DNA from: Pseudoalteromonas luteoviolacea NCIMB 1942
GTDB taxonomy: Bacteria; Pseudomonadota; Gammaproteobacteria; Enterobacterales; Alteromonadaceae
Direction of reading: 5' to 3'
NCBI RefSeq assembly: GCF_001625595.1
Contig: NZ_AUXT01000181.1
Location: 1 to 64,000 of the forward strand
Length of the DNA stretch: 64,000 nt
The notes beneath the pieces were generated by a model. It worked only from the letters and a program-made list of their open reading frames with translations, made no database searches and had not been told where the DNA came from. The translations under genes and the position numbers were made by a program. This document shows positions 43,571 to 53,667 of this stretch, one piece after another (within the stretch, counting starts at the first letter, position 1; the number at the start of each line of letters is the position of its first letter).

Positions 43571-45187
43571 ATGGATAAGTGTATTTTGAAAGAAGTTGTG
43601 GCTGTAAGCTTGCTTGGCACGCAATTGGACTTTATTGGTAAACGGGTTGACCGTTGGCATCGCTGGCGTCCAAATATTTCATTGGTAAGCCAAGACGATT
43701 TGATCATAAATCGCTTGTATTTGCTGCATGGCAGACAAAGTACACGTTTAGCAAATAATGTTGCCGTTGACATTGAGAGCGTATCACCTGAAACAACCGT
43801 GCATTTGGTTGAAATCAATTTTGACGACCCTTGGGATTTTGGTGAGGTGTACGCCAAATTGTATGACTTTTGCCGCACACTTGAATTTGATTTGGATGCG
43901 CAAGAATATCTATTTCACATCACCACGGGGACCCACGTTGCACAAATATGTAGCTACTTGCTCACTGAAAGCCGGCAATTTCCAGGGCGATTAATACAAA
44001 CATCACCTGACCCGCATAATGACAATAAATCTGTGGGCAAAGTGCAGACCATTGATTTAGATCTCTCAAAATACGACCAGTTGGCTGAGCGCTTTGATAT
44101 TGAGCGCCGTCAAGGTGAGAGCTTTCTCAAAGCGGGCATCGAGACAAAAAATACTGCGTTTAACCGCTTGATTGCGCAAATCGAAAAAGTCGCCATACGC
44201 TCCAATGCGCCCATTTTATTAACCGGCCCAACTGGCGCGGGCAAAAGCCAGCTTGCTTCTCGGATCTTTTTGCTTAAAAAGCAGCGTAAAACCTTGCAAG
44301 GCGAGATAGTGATTGTCAACTGCGCAACACTCAAAGGTGAAAATGCGATGGCTGCTCTATTTGGCCATACAAAAGGCGCATTCACCGGTGCGCAGCAGGC
44401 GCGAGACGGCTTTTTAAAGGCGGCAGATCAGGGGCTACTGTTTTTGGATGAAGTGGGTGAGTTAGGACTTGAAGAACAAGCGATGCTGCTGCGAGCGATT
44501 GAAAATAAGCAATTTCACCCTGTTGGCAGTGACCAAGAGGTGACGAGCGAGTTTCAGCTGATCGCGGGTACTAATCGTGATTTAAAAGCTTGTGTATTAG
44601 AGGGGACATTTAGAGAAGACTTACTTGCTCGTATCAACCTTTGGACCTATCAGCTCCCAGCTTTAAAAGATAGGCGCGAAGATATTGACGCCAACATCGA
44701 TTTTGAATTAGACAAATACAGTCAAGCGCAAGGCCGAAGAGTACGATTCAATAAAGAGGCAAGAGCTGCTTATCTGAATTTTGCTCACAGCGCCAAAGCC
44801 ACATGGCAAGGTAACTTTAGGGATCTAGGATCGTCGATGATCCGTTTGGCCACATTGGCCGACTCTTCGCGGATCAGCAAAGAGGATGTGGCTGAAGAAG
44901 TCGCACGGCTCGAAAGTAATTGGCAAACGAGCCAATCGTTACAGCATGGATCTTGCTTATCATTAGTCATGAGTGACGAGCAAATTTATCAACTTGATAT
45001 GTTTGATCGTCAGCAATTAGAGTATGTAGTCACCATATGTTTGCAAAGCCCTAGCATGGCTGCCGCTGGGCGCGTGTTGTTTGACGTTAGCAGGACTCAA
45101 AAAGCCACTAGTAATGACTCAAGTCGATTACAAAAGTACTTGGCCAAGTTCGATATTAAGTGGCGAGATATTGCAGCGGCAAAATAA
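43571..45187 (+). CDS. rtcR: Sigma-54 activator RtcR of RNA repair
   Basis: This 538-residue protein matches E. coli RtcR (532 residues) along its length. The N-terminal CARF-like sensor (about 1-180) has LGTQLDFIGKRVDRWHRWRP, SVSPETTVHLVEINFDDPWDF and FHITTGTHVAQI. The AAA+ domain has LTGPTGAGKS (Walker A, about 217-226), the sigma-54-contact loop GAFTGA at 269-274 and LLFLDEVGELG (Walker B). The C-terminus has a Fis-type helix-turn-helix (about 490-535). RtcR responds to RNA damage products, probably RNA ends bound by the CARF domain. It is divergent from the slipin-rtcB-rtcA-RlaP operon. The start at 43571 matches E. coli closely. Confidence 0.94.
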   Translation: MDKCILKEVVAVSLLGTQLDFIGKRVDRWHRWRPNISLVSQDDLIINRLYLLHGRQSTRLANNVAVDIESVSPETTVHLVEINFDDPWDFGEVYAKLYDFCRTLEFDLDAQEYLFHITTGTHVAQICSYLLTESRQFPGRLIQTSPDPHNDNKSVGKVQTIDLDLSKYDQLAERFDIERRQGESFLKAGIETKNTAFNRLIAQIEKVAIRSNAPILLTGPTGAGKSQLASRIFLLKKQRKTLQGEIVIVNCATLKGENAMAALFGHTKGAFTGAQQARDGFLKAADQGLLFLDEVGELGLEEQAMLLRAIENKQFHPVGSDQEVTSEFQLIAGTNRDLKACVLEGTFREDLLARINLWTYQLPALKDRREDIDANIDFELDKYSQAQGRRVRFNKEARAAYLNFAHSAKATWQGNFRDLGSSMIRLATLADSSRISKEDVAEEVARLESNWQTSQSLQHGSCLSLVMSDEQIYQLDMFDRQQLEYVVTICLQSPSMAAAGRVLFDVSRTQKATSNDSSRLQKYLAKFDIKWRDIAAAK

Positions 45188-45282
45188 TGCGTTGTGTGTA
45201 AGTAAGCTTTTGTAATACCCCTTTACAGAGGTTTTACTACACTAAACAAGGAATTAGTGACGCGATTAGAAGGAAAGCGACA

Positions 45283-46722
45283 ATGCGATTCGTCAGTATT
45301 ATATTGGGGTTAGCTATTTTGGCCGGTTGTAGCAGCCCAAAACCCTTAAAAAAAGCCGAAGTGATCACTGCTTACGCAATGCTTGCGCCAAGCAACCAAG
45401 GTGACACACTGCTCTATATTCGGGCCATAATACCCGGTATCCAAAACCAAGCTGCGCTCTGTCCAGAGCTTGAAGACTCAGAGGGCAAGCGCAGCAAAAT
45501 GCGTATTCGTGGTTTGCACCCAGGCGCTAACTTCCCTATAACAGTGTGTGAAGCTCGTGTATCTGAAGGGCAATCTTATCTTGTGGGTGGCACACAGCTT
45601 AGATTCGATGCGATGACGCTCAATCCAAAACGTATTCAGGTGTATGGTGATTCGGGTTGTAAAGCACATGTCTGTGATGGCAATGGCCCCGCTGAGCCGT
45701 TTAAAACACTCATTGATGAAGGTGCTAAGCGTGAAGTGGACCTGCTATTACATATGGGGGATTACAACTATCGCGGAACCAGTGGCAGCATTAGTAAAGG
45801 TGTCTACGCGTATGATGCGGGGGATGGCGGCTATGGTGGCAAAACCTGCGGTTTAGACGAAACCTACTATAGTCAAAACGCAACAGGTAGCCCAAAACCA
45901 GATACATGGAGAGCTTGGCGCGCTGACTTTTTTAGCTCAGCAGATGCGATTTTAACCAAGGCACCTTGGGTATTTGCAAGAGGTAATCATGAACTTTGTA
46001 GTCGAGCTGGGCTTGGTTGGTTCTACTTTTTTGGTCCCGGCTCTAATATAGAGAGTGGTATCGCTCAGCGCGCTTGCCCAATACAAGGTAGCTTTTCTAA
46101 CCCACCTACGACTGCGGTATCCTCAATTACTATGATTGACCCCTATATGCTGAAGCTAGAAAAGCTTAATATTTGGGTGCAAGATACTGCTAATGCATGT
46201 GATGATAGATTCTCCAATGATTTGACAGCACAGTATCAAGCTCAATATGAAGGGCTGCAAAAATTTGCAAGTAAATATCCAGATAAGCCAATTTGGACAG
46301 TTACACACAGGCCACTTTGGGGAGTGAATAATGTGGCCACCGATAATACTTTAAATATCATGATGCAGCGCGCTTTAGCCAATACCCCGTTAGGCCGTTT
46401 GCCTGAGCAGGTCGCTTTGCTGTTATCTGGTCACATGCATATTTACCAATCTCTTAGTTTTGACAAACAGGATAAGCGTCCGCCACAAATTGTGGTGGGT
46501 AATAGTGGGGTTACCCTCAGCGAAGAATTACCTTACACCAATTTTGAAGCCGTTGTAGATGGATTGGAAGCCAACGGTAATGAGCAGGCAAAATTTGGCT
46601 TTTTAGAGGTTGAATTGGATCGCTACTTTGGCTGGTATGGCCGATTTTTTGATGAACAAGGAGAGGCGTTTTTGCGCTGTGACTCGCAGTTTTCGGCGCG
46701 TGGTGAGCAAGTATGTCAGTAA
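45283..46722 (+). CDS. Calcineurin-like metallophosphoesterase lipoprotein
   Basis: This 479-residue phosphoesterase has a lipobox (LAILAGC, Cys16). The binuclear metal motifs follow: GDSGCK near 125, LHMGDYNYRG, ARGNHELCS, TVTHRPLW and SGHMHIYQS. Eight or more cysteines suggest disulphides in the periplasm or at the outer membrane. It resembles purple-acid-phosphatase-like secreted enzymes of marine bacteria; the substrate is unknown. The ribosome site AAGGAAAG is close to ATG. It is in the direction of rtcR but 95 bp away and probably a separate unit. Confidence 0.85.
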   Translation: MRFVSIILGLAILAGCSSPKPLKKAEVITAYAMLAPSNQGDTLLYIRAIIPGIQNQAALCPELEDSEGKRSKMRIRGLHPGANFPITVCEARVSEGQSYLVGGTQLRFDAMTLNPKRIQVYGDSGCKAHVCDGNGPAEPFKTLIDEGAKREVDLLLHMGDYNYRGTSGSISKGVYAYDAGDGGYGGKTCGLDETYYSQNATGSPKPDTWRAWRADFFSSADAILTKAPWVFARGNHELCSRAGLGWFYFFGPGSNIESGIAQRACPIQGSFSNPPTTAVSSITMIDPYMLKLEKLNIWVQDTANACDDRFSNDLTAQYQAQYEGLQKFASKYPDKPIWTVTHRPLWGVNNVATDNTLNIMMQRALANTPLGRLPEQVALLLSGHMHIYQSLSFDKQDKRPPQIVVGNSGVTLSEELPYTNFEAVVDGLEANGNEQAKFGFLEVELDRYFGWYGRFFDEQGEAFLRCDSQFSARGEQVCQ

Positions 46723-46729
46723 TTGTATA

Positions 46730-46752
46730 AAAGGGGCCTATCGCCCTTTTTT
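46730..46752. terminator. Terminator between the phosphoesterase and DUF6702-like genes
   Basis: AAAGGGGC-CTAT-CGCCCTTTTTT forms a stem with T-run rightward and an A-rich left side that gives a weaker leftward T-run. It separates convergent genes. Confidence 0.8.
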
Positions 46753-46774
46753 ACTTAAACTAATCAATCTGGGC

Positions 46775-47272
46775 TCAATCAAATGCGACCGCCAACCAAT
46801 TATCATCTTTGTCAAAATGCATCGTTTTGACTTTTCCAATTCCTCTAAAGTTCACCAGATTAATTTGGTCGGGCCAAATATCTCTAAGTGCCCCATGGCG
46901 CATTTTTAGCCCTTTTAGTGGTGTGCCTTTAGCAAATTGTGCCTCTTGATATACCCAAAGGTACTTAGCATCTATTTTTACTGTCGCTGCTGATAAAGCC
47001 AAAGCTTGGCCATTTAACCGCCGGAGGGATGTATGTGTGTATACATAATCAGCGAATGCTTGCTGAACCTTTGTATTTTGGTACACATTTTTGTGATCAT
47101 TGAACAGGTGTACTAAGGCATGTTCAAGATCATGCAGGTGAAAGCGATACTCAATTTGGATATTTCCCTGCTCGGGAAATATGTTTGCTGTTGCAATAGA
47201 TGCTTTTAACTTGTGCGCTTGTGCTGCAAAGGTCAACATCAAGCTGAGCCCGGCGAAAAGCCAAGTTCGCAT
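46775..47272 (-). CDS. Exported protein, probably DUF6702 family
   Basis: This 165-residue protein has a signal peptide (MRTWLFAGLSLMLTFAAQA, cleaved before HK). The mature part is beta-rich: YRFHLHDLEHALVHLF resembles the DUF6702 group of periplasmic proteins from memory; no function is known. I chose the ATG at 47272 because AAGGAG lies just upstream; the frame from 47311 would hide the signal peptide. Confidence 0.68.
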   Translation of the reverse strand: MRTWLFAGLSLMLTFAAQAHKLKASIATANIFPEQGNIQIEYRFHLHDLEHALVHLFNDHKNVYQNTKVQQAFADYVYTHTSLRRLNGQALALSAATVKIDAKYLWVYQEAQFAKGTPLKGLKMRHGALRDIWPDQINLVNFRGIGKVKTMHFDKDDNWLAVAFD

Positions 47273-47773
47273 AAAATAACTCCTTCTCAGGATTTGATAG
47301 TGTTTACTCACTTACCTATAGTCTACTTTATTTTAATTATTATGAAGAAGGATTATTGTGCTTTTTTATTGAATAGGGAAGCAAAACAGTCGACTTTTTG
47401 ACCTTTTTAGCGAGGCTGACAATTTAATATTTGTCTTGTGCTGTTATTTTACGTAATAAATTCAGTAGGCTATTGGTAGTTGGTAAAAATTTGTACAACG
47501 TTAAAAGTGGTTCAGAAGTGATTCAGTAAGTCAAAGCTAGTCTTAAAACTGACCAAAGTGATGATAAATTAGCAATTTGACGGGTACGTCAGTTGTGCAT
47601 TTTTCAAATTTATTGTCTCTATTTTGAAAAAAAATTCAAAAACCACAATAAGACTGTTGATATTTGGTTGGAATTATCATTAAAATCGCGCTCTTTCTCA
47701 TTTTGGGTAAAACTGGCGTTAGTTTTGCTCATTTATGTATACCCGTTTATCGAAAAGAAATGTGGTGAGCAGT
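47273..47773. other. Gene-free region with one degenerate initiator-type motif
   Basis: These 501 bp between divergent genes are AT-rich. GTTGGTAAAAATTTGTAC at 47479-47496 is the motif with GTAC in place of GATC, so it is probably a chance or lost site. I see no RNA or ORF otherwise with a convincing start. Confidence 0.4.
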
Positions 47774-48010
47774 ATGGACTTTTACATACTAAAAAAACAA
47801 GAGAAGCTGGTTGCAATACCTGCTGACGAACAAAATTGTAAAGAGTACCTTGAAAACGGTTACTGTTATGTTGATAAAGTGGCTGCGTGCAATGAGCGTT
47901 CAGCTATCAAGCGTTTAGAAGCGAAGCAAAACAAGCTTTATCGTGCGCCTATGCTTTTGTTACTTGCCTTACCTGTAATAATTTTCATGTGGTGGCGCTT
48001 GAGCTATTAA
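47774..48010 (+). CDS. Small membrane-anchored protein upstream of sbcD
   Basis: This 78-residue protein starts MDFYILKKQEKLVAIP, contains four cysteines (NCKEY, YCYV, AACNE) and ends in a membrane segment (MLLLLALPVIIFMWWRL). It would be C-terminally anchored with the body in the cytosol. No family recognised. It lies 55 bp before sbcD in the same direction, though the sbcD ribosome site and gap suggest a separate start. An in-frame ATG at 47735 exists, but 47774 has the better ribosome sequence (GGTGAG). Confidence 0.68.
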   Translation: MDFYILKKQEKLVAIPADEQNCKEYLENGYCYVDKVAACNERSAIKRLEAKQNKLYRAPMLLLLALPVIIFMWWRLSY

Positions 48011-48065
48011 TAAATAGCCCCAAGCAATGTTATATTAGCGTTCCTAAATAGGAAAGGAACGCTGC

Positions 48066-49283
48066 ATGAAGGTTGTACATACGTCTGACTGGCATCTCGG
48101 TCAACAGTTTTACGAACACAGTCGCTATACAGAGCATCAAGCATTTTTAGATTGGCTTTGCCAAGAGCTTGCGCAAATTGAAGCTGATCTGCTTATAGTC
48201 AGTGGTGATATATACCATACTGCAACGCCTCCAGCCGCTTCTGAGCAGCAACTCTACGCTTTTATCAAACAAGTGAAAGACCTCTTGCCAGCGTTACACA
48301 TTGTCATTATTGCTGGTAATCACGACTCTGCGAATCGCATTGAAACAGCTAAACCTCTATTACAGCAGTTTGATACGCATGTTGTTGGACGATTTGAAAA
48401 ACACAATCCAAAAAATGTCGTTAAGACTTTGATTATGCCCGCAGGCAAAGTTAATGTTGTGGCCATGCCATTTTTACGCAGTGCAGATATCACGCATTTA
48501 GATAACGATGAAAGCAGTTACGCGCATGCAGTTAGGCAAGCTTATAAAAGTGCTTATGCGTTAATTGCCGACAAAGGTGCGCCCATAATTGCAATGGGAC
48601 ATCTGCACGCTAAAGGGGGTGATATTTCTGGAGATTCTGAGCGCAATATAACAATTGGTGGATTTGATTCAATCCATGCAGATGTATTTGGAGAGTTACC
48701 TGATTATGTCGCGTTAGGGCACTTACATAAGGCGCAAAAAGTTGCGAACAATGACTGTATTCGCTATAGCGGTACGCCTATGCCAATGTCTTTTGCTGAG
48801 CGGAACTATAAGCATCAAGTTGTGCTTGTCGAATTTGAAAAGTCACAAGTCAAGGCTGTGTCAGCCCGTTATGTGCCAAGGTACAAGGAGGTTATTCTGC
48901 TTCCTGATAAGGGGGGAGCGACCTTGGTAGAGCTTTGTGAGGCAATAAACGCGCTCGAGTTACCCTCATGTGACAAAGCGCCAAAACCGTATTTGCGCTT
49001 GCGTTTGAATGCCAGTGAAACTGATAGTCAATTTCGCCACAAAATAGAACAGGCATTAGAAAATAAGCCCGTGAATTTTTGCGGTATTGAGCGGGTTACT
49101 CAGCAGACAGAGTATGATGATGAAGTCATCTTCGATGACCTAGGAAAGGTCTCTGAGCTTGCGCCCACAACGTTATTAGAATTGGCGTACAAAGAGCAAA
49201 TCGATCCGCAAGGAGTACCCTCTAGCGCACTCCAAAAGTGCCTAGAAGAGGTTTTGGTTTCGTTGAGCGAGCATGATAAATAA
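48066..49283 (+). CDS. sbcD: Exonuclease subunit SbcD
   Basis: This 405-residue nuclease of the SbcCD (Mre11-Rad50-like) complex opens hairpins and trims ends at blocked DNA. The Mre11-type phosphoesterase motifs are clear: HTSDWHLGQ near residue 5, VSGDIYH, IAGNHDSANR, GHLHA and YVALGHLHKAQK. Strong ribosome site GGAAAGGAACG. Its stop overlaps the sbcC start (TAATG), so the two are coupled. SbcCD acts on palindromes, which may matter in a replicon containing several long dyads. Confidence 0.94.
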   Translation: MKVVHTSDWHLGQQFYEHSRYTEHQAFLDWLCQELAQIEADLLIVSGDIYHTATPPAASEQQLYAFIKQVKDLLPALHIVIIAGNHDSANRIETAKPLLQQFDTHVVGRFEKHNPKNVVKTLIMPAGKVNVVAMPFLRSADITHLDNDESSYAHAVRQAYKSAYALIADKGAPIIAMGHLHAKGGDISGDSERNITIGGFDSIHADVFGELPDYVALGHLHKAQKVANNDCIRYSGTPMPMSFAERNYKHQVVLVEFEKSQVKAVSARYVPRYKEVILLPDKGGATLVELCEAINALELPSCDKAPKPYLRLRLNASETDSQFRHKIEQALENKPVNFCGIERVTQQTEYDDEVIFDDLGKVSELAPTTLLELAYKEQIDPQGVPSSALQKCLEEVLVSLSEHDK

Positions 49284-52200
49284 TGAAAATACTTACAATC
49301 AAAATCCAGAATTTGGCCTCTTTGCCTACAGCCGAGATTGATTTTACCACTGCGCCTCTAAAAGATACTGGGTTATTTGCCATAACCGGAGAGACAGGCG
49401 CAGGTAAAAGCACCATGTTGGATGCGATATGCTTGGCATTTTATGGCAAAACTGCACGGCTTAAATCTGACTCGAAAAACAAAGTGGAGTTTAATGGTGA
49501 TGACATCAAACTCAATGATCCGCGTCACTTATTGCGCCGTGGCACGGTGTCTGGATTTGCCGAGGTTGGGTTTATCGGACAAGACGGTGAGCAATACGTC
49601 GCTCGTTGGCAAGTCGCCAGAGCACGAAACAAAGTTGATGGCAGGATAAAAGACGCTGAACATCTGGTGCTTAGATTACATGACGAGCAGGTTTTAGCCC
49701 AGAAGTCTAAAGCGAAACAACTTTTGCAGCAATTGCTGGGTCTTAATTTTGAACAATTTACTCGTGCTGTTTTATTGGCTCAACATGATTTTGCAGCATT
49801 TTTAAAAGCCAATGCAGATGAACGGGCACAACTATTGGAGTGTTTAACGGGTACAGAACAATTTAGCCATGTTGGAAAGGCCATTTATGAAGCGCACAAG
49901 GGTAAATTAGATGCGCTTGACAGGTTTAAGCAGAAAATAGGTGATATCGTACTGCTGAGTGATGAGGAGCTCGCTGACAGGCAAGCTCAACTTGAGCAAC
50001 TCAATGCACAACAAAACACACTTAAAACTGAGCTCAAAGTAACCGAGTTACAATTGGCTTGGTATATTACAAAGCACAAACTACAGCAACAGCATGACGA
50101 GTTAGCGACTGAAGTTTCTGAAACTGAGGCTGAGTTGTCCAAGCACCAAAGTGAATTTAAGCGCGCTAAACTCGCGTTGGTAGTCCAGCAAATTTCTGAC
50201 AATCGAGAACAAAAGTCGCAAACACAACAGGTGCTACAACGCAGTCAAGAAGCAATCCAAGCGCTCTCGAAAATTGACTTAAAGCCCCAGATAGCTTCTC
50301 AAGAGCAAGAACTTAAATCAGCAAATGCCGCTGTTAGCAGTGCTCAAGAAGCCTTAATAAAACAGGGTCCAGACATTTTACGTGTCAGAGAGCTCGATGG
50401 TATTTGTGCCGAGCATTTTGCGCTTGCAGAACAACATCGAAGTCAATTAACTCAGCTGCAAAGTGCAGAGAAAAATCATGTAGCTGAACATCAAGCATTG
50501 AACTCACACATTCAAAGTTTAACGACACAGCATGATGAAACTAAAGCATTGCTGGCTAAGCAACCTGCCCTGTTCGAAATAACAGAACATTGGCAAGAGA
50601 TCAATGAAGTTTTACAACAATACTTAGCCGCATTTGATGAAAAAAGCGCGATTGTTGGGGCACAACAATCTATAGATCCCCAGCTTAAGGCTGCACAGGC
50701 TGCACTGCAAACAGCAGAGCCTAAGTGCAAAGAATTTGAACAGAGCTTAGAGCAAAGTCAGGTTGAGCTAACTCAAATTCAGCGGGAGTTAGCTGAACTA
50801 GATTACGAGCAATTGCAGTTCCAAAAGTCTCAAGTGCAAAAAGCCCAGCAAGCGATTGTGCAGCAAACTCAATTAGATAATGAGTTGCTCCAATTACAAA
50901 CACAAATTGACAGCCTCAGACATCAACAGCACAGTGCCAATGCGCAACGTAAAGATGCTGAACATCAAGATGAGCTGACAAGGCAGCAGTTGCTTATTAC
51001 GCAAGATAACTTACATCAAGTTAAATTGCGTGCGAGTGACAACATTAGTGCATTGAGAGCACAATTAGAGCATGGTAAAGAGTGTGTGGTGTGTGGTGCG
51101 ACTGAACACCCTTATCACGTCGAGCATATTGATACGCATTGGCAGCAGTTGATCAATGACTTTGAAAGTCAGTATCAAGCAGCTGAAAAAGCGCGTGCTC
51201 AAACTCAAACACGCTACCATGAGGTGGTGTCGTATTTAGAGCAAATTAACGGTCAATTGCAAGCCTCGTTGCAGCAAAATGCACAGATTGTGCAAAAGCA
51301 AAAAGTAAACAAAGCACTACTTAATGAGTTGCCCCCGACCTTTGCTGATGCGTCAAAATATGAATTGCAACTGCTTGAAATAGAAGAGCGATTATCGAGA
51401 TATAGCGTGCTTAGCAAAGCACAGCAACAGAAGTTTCAGGCACAACAAGAATTACAACAGCAATTAAACACAGCGCACGCAGCTTTGAGTAGACATCAAG
51501 CTCAAGTTCAAGAGTATACGCAATTATTAACCAGCAAGGCGCAACGTAATGAAGAGCTGCTTAGGTTATCCAAAAGCCTGAAGGTACGAATTACAGAAGT
51601 GTACTCTGAACCTCTGTGGTTATCACAGTTTGAGCTAGAACCACATAATGCAACTGAAACCCTTGCGAACGAAGTACAGTCACAGCAACAAAAAATCAGT
51701 CAGCTGAATCAATTAGGGCAAAATATCACAGATATTCAGCCCAAACTTCATGCTAAAGAGCAATTACTTGCACAAGTTAAACAACAAGTAGCGGACGTGT
51801 CTGTACTACTTTCACAACAAGTTACGTTGTGCGACACAACAAAAAGTAAGCGAGCTGCCTTGTTGCCCCTCGAGCAAAGCGCGGATCAATGGCAGCAGCA
51901 ATTGCAAGCGTCAGAAGCCGCTAAAAAAGCACGATTGCAGACGCAAAAAGATAAGTTGCAGCAGTTACTTAAAGAGCAAGATGAACATGCAATCAAGTTA
52001 AAACACCTAACAGCGCAGTGTCAGGAGTACCAAGCTGTACTTGACGATAACCACACACGCTTTTTGACTTGGTTGGAGGGGGCATCGGAGCAATATAATG
52101 AGCTCAATGAAGCGTTGGTTAATGAGCTTCTTTTGCTACAAAAATCACAATGGCAGCCGTTAATTGAACAGGCGCAAACACTCGAGTGTAAGTTGGTAGA

Positions 52201-52936
52201 AAAGCGTTCTCAGTTGCAACATGTAGACAAAAATATGGCAGAGCACTGTGCGGTTGACAGCCCTAAGCCAAGCCAAGAAACGCTGAATGAACATCTAGAG
52301 TCATTGTCGCAGCAGCAAGAGGCACTTAATGGGCAACTAATTACGTTATCAGTGAGTTTACAAACTCATCATGACAACGTTGAAAAAATACGAGCCCATC
52401 AAGATGAACTGCTGCGAATGCAAAATGACTACGAAAATTGGCACCTACTTAATCGACTATTAGGCGATGCGACAGGCAAGACAATGCGTAACTTGGCGCA
52501 GACTCAGACGTTAAAAATTCTTCTTCATTATGCAAATCACCACTTGAGTAGTTTATCTCGGCGCTATCGATTGACCGTAATAGGTCAATCTTTAGAAATA
52601 GCCATTGTTGATAGAGATATGGCTGATGAACAGCGGAGCGTTAATACATTATCTGGTGGTGAGTCATTCTTAGTGTCGCTTGCTTTAGCGTTGGGGCTGG
52701 CATCTTTGTCGTCTAATCAAGTACAGATCAATTCCCTATTTATAGACGAAGGCTTTGGTACTTTGGACCCTGAAACACTCAGTGTGGCGTTGGACGCATT
52801 AGATGCACTGCAATCGCAAGGGAGAAAAGTAGGCGTGATCTCCCACGTGGCACAAATGACAGAACGAGTAGCGACACAAGTTCAAATAAAGAAACAAGCC
52901 GGCGGGTACTCGACAGTGATAACTCATGCGTCTTGA
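49283..52936 (+). CDS. sbcC: Exonuclease subunit SbcC
   Basis: This 1217-residue SMC-like ATPase partner of SbcD has Walker A near residue 37 (FAITGETGAGKSTML) and Q-rich coiled coils over most of its length. The zinc-hook CxxC motif is CVVCG near residue 600. The C-terminal signature is LSGGESFLVSLALALGLA, with SLFIDEGFGTLDPE. Dimers join at the zinc hook and feed DNA to SbcD. Length is somewhat above E. coli SbcC (1048). TAATG overlap with sbcD. Confidence 0.94.
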   Translation: MKILTIKIQNLASLPTAEIDFTTAPLKDTGLFAITGETGAGKSTMLDAICLAFYGKTARLKSDSKNKVEFNGDDIKLNDPRHLLRRGTVSGFAEVGFIGQDGEQYVARWQVARARNKVDGRIKDAEHLVLRLHDEQVLAQKSKAKQLLQQLLGLNFEQFTRAVLLAQHDFAAFLKANADERAQLLECLTGTEQFSHVGKAIYEAHKGKLDALDRFKQKIGDIVLLSDEELADRQAQLEQLNAQQNTLKTELKVTELQLAWYITKHKLQQQHDELATEVSETEAELSKHQSEFKRAKLALVVQQISDNREQKSQTQQVLQRSQEAIQALSKIDLKPQIASQEQELKSANAAVSSAQEALIKQGPDILRVRELDGICAEHFALAEQHRSQLTQLQSAEKNHVAEHQALNSHIQSLTTQHDETKALLAKQPALFEITEHWQEINEVLQQYLAAFDEKSAIVGAQQSIDPQLKAAQAALQTAEPKCKEFEQSLEQSQVELTQIQRELAELDYEQLQFQKSQVQKAQQAIVQQTQLDNELLQLQTQIDSLRHQQHSANAQRKDAEHQDELTRQQLLITQDNLHQVKLRASDNISALRAQLEHGKECVVCGATEHPYHVEHIDTHWQQLINDFESQYQAAEKARAQTQTRYHEVVSYLEQINGQLQASLQQNAQIVQKQKVNKALLNELPPTFADASKYELQLLEIEERLSRYSVLSKAQQQKFQAQQELQQQLNTAHAALSRHQAQVQEYTQLLTSKAQRNEELLRLSKSLKVRITEVYSEPLWLSQFELEPHNATETLANEVQSQQQKISQLNQLGQNITDIQPKLHAKEQLLAQVKQQVADVSVLLSQQVTLCDTTKSKRAALLPLEQSADQWQQQLQASEAAKKARLQTQKDKLQQLLKEQDEHAIKLKHLTAQCQEYQAVLDDNHTRFLTWLEGASEQYNELNEALVNELLLLQKSQWQPLIEQAQTLECKLVEKRSQLQHVDKNMAEHCAVDSPKPSQETLNEHLESLSQQQEALNGQLITLSVSLQTHHDNVEKIRAHQDELLRMQNDYENWHLLNRLLGDATGKTMRNLAQTQTLKILLHYANHHLSSLSRRYRLTVIGQSLEIAIVDRDMADEQRSVNTLSGGESFLVSLALALGLASLSSNQVQINSLFIDEGFGTLDPETLSVALDALDALQSQGRKVGVISHVAQMTERVATQVQIKKQAGGYSTVITHAS

Positions 52937-52985
52937 TACTGAAGCTGGGTCTGACTGGATTAAAACACATCGATAAGGAAAGAAA

Positions 52986-53657
52986 ATGCCAGCATTTACA
53001 GGTGAAGAAGCACTCAATTATGACCAGCGTATTGGCAAGCTAGTACCCGGTTATGCGCTTTTGCATCAAATTACGGCTGCTCAATTAAGGGTGACGTTGG
53101 TGCAAGACGCGACCATTTTGGTAGTTGGGGCTGGCACGGGACGTGAAATTATAGAGCTTGCTGAGCAGAATCAAGGTTGGCATTTTATTGCACAGGATGT
53201 GTCAGCGGATATGCTAGAGATAGCAGATCAAAATTTTACTAACTTGGGTATTCGCGACCGCGTCACGATTCATCATGGTAAACTGCCTGAAAATACATTT
53301 CAGGCGGATGCGACGTTGTGTTTATTAGTAATGCACTTCGTTCGGGACAATGGCGATAAAGACGATTTACTTACTCAGATTAACCACAACCTTAAGTCTG
53401 AAGGGAAGTTATTTTTAGCCGATCTTATGCTTCCTGAGAGTAGCTTTGAGCGTGAGGCACAGTTTCAACTTTGTCATACCGTATTGGGTTTGACTGAACA
53501 AGGCGTCGAAAAAATGCGCCGTAATTTCGTCGAGGAATTTTATCCCATCAGTTTAGAGGGTTTAACCACTTTACTTGAAAAGGCTGGGTTTTCGACGCCT
53601 TTAGTTTACTTTAAGGCGCTAGGTTTTAGCGCCGTCAATAGCTATAAGCGTAATTAA
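52986..53657 (+). CDS. Class I SAM-dependent methyltransferase
   Basis: This 223-residue protein has motif I VVGAGTGREIIELAEQN near residues 42-58 and the post-motif regions QDVSADMLEIA and ATLCLLVMHFV. It resembles uncharacterised small methyltransferases of COG2226 type. The ribosome site AAGGAAAG is just before ATG. It follows sbcC by 49 bp and may be in its transcript. Substrate unknown. Confidence 0.85.
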   Translation: MPAFTGEEALNYDQRIGKLVPGYALLHQITAAQLRVTLVQDATILVVGAGTGREIIELAEQNQGWHFIAQDVSADMLEIADQNFTNLGIRDRVTIHHGKLPENTFQADATLCLLVMHFVRDNGDKDDLLTQINHNLKSEGKLFLADLMLPESSFEREAQFQLCHTVLGLTEQGVEKMRRNFVEEFYPISLEGLTTLLEKAGFSTPLVYFKALGFSAVNSYKRN

Positions 53658-53667
53658 AAGGCATTGC

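Noticed and set aside
47479-47496. Initiator-type motif with GTAC in place of GATC
   Set aside because: The invariant GATC half is lost, and no other copies are near.
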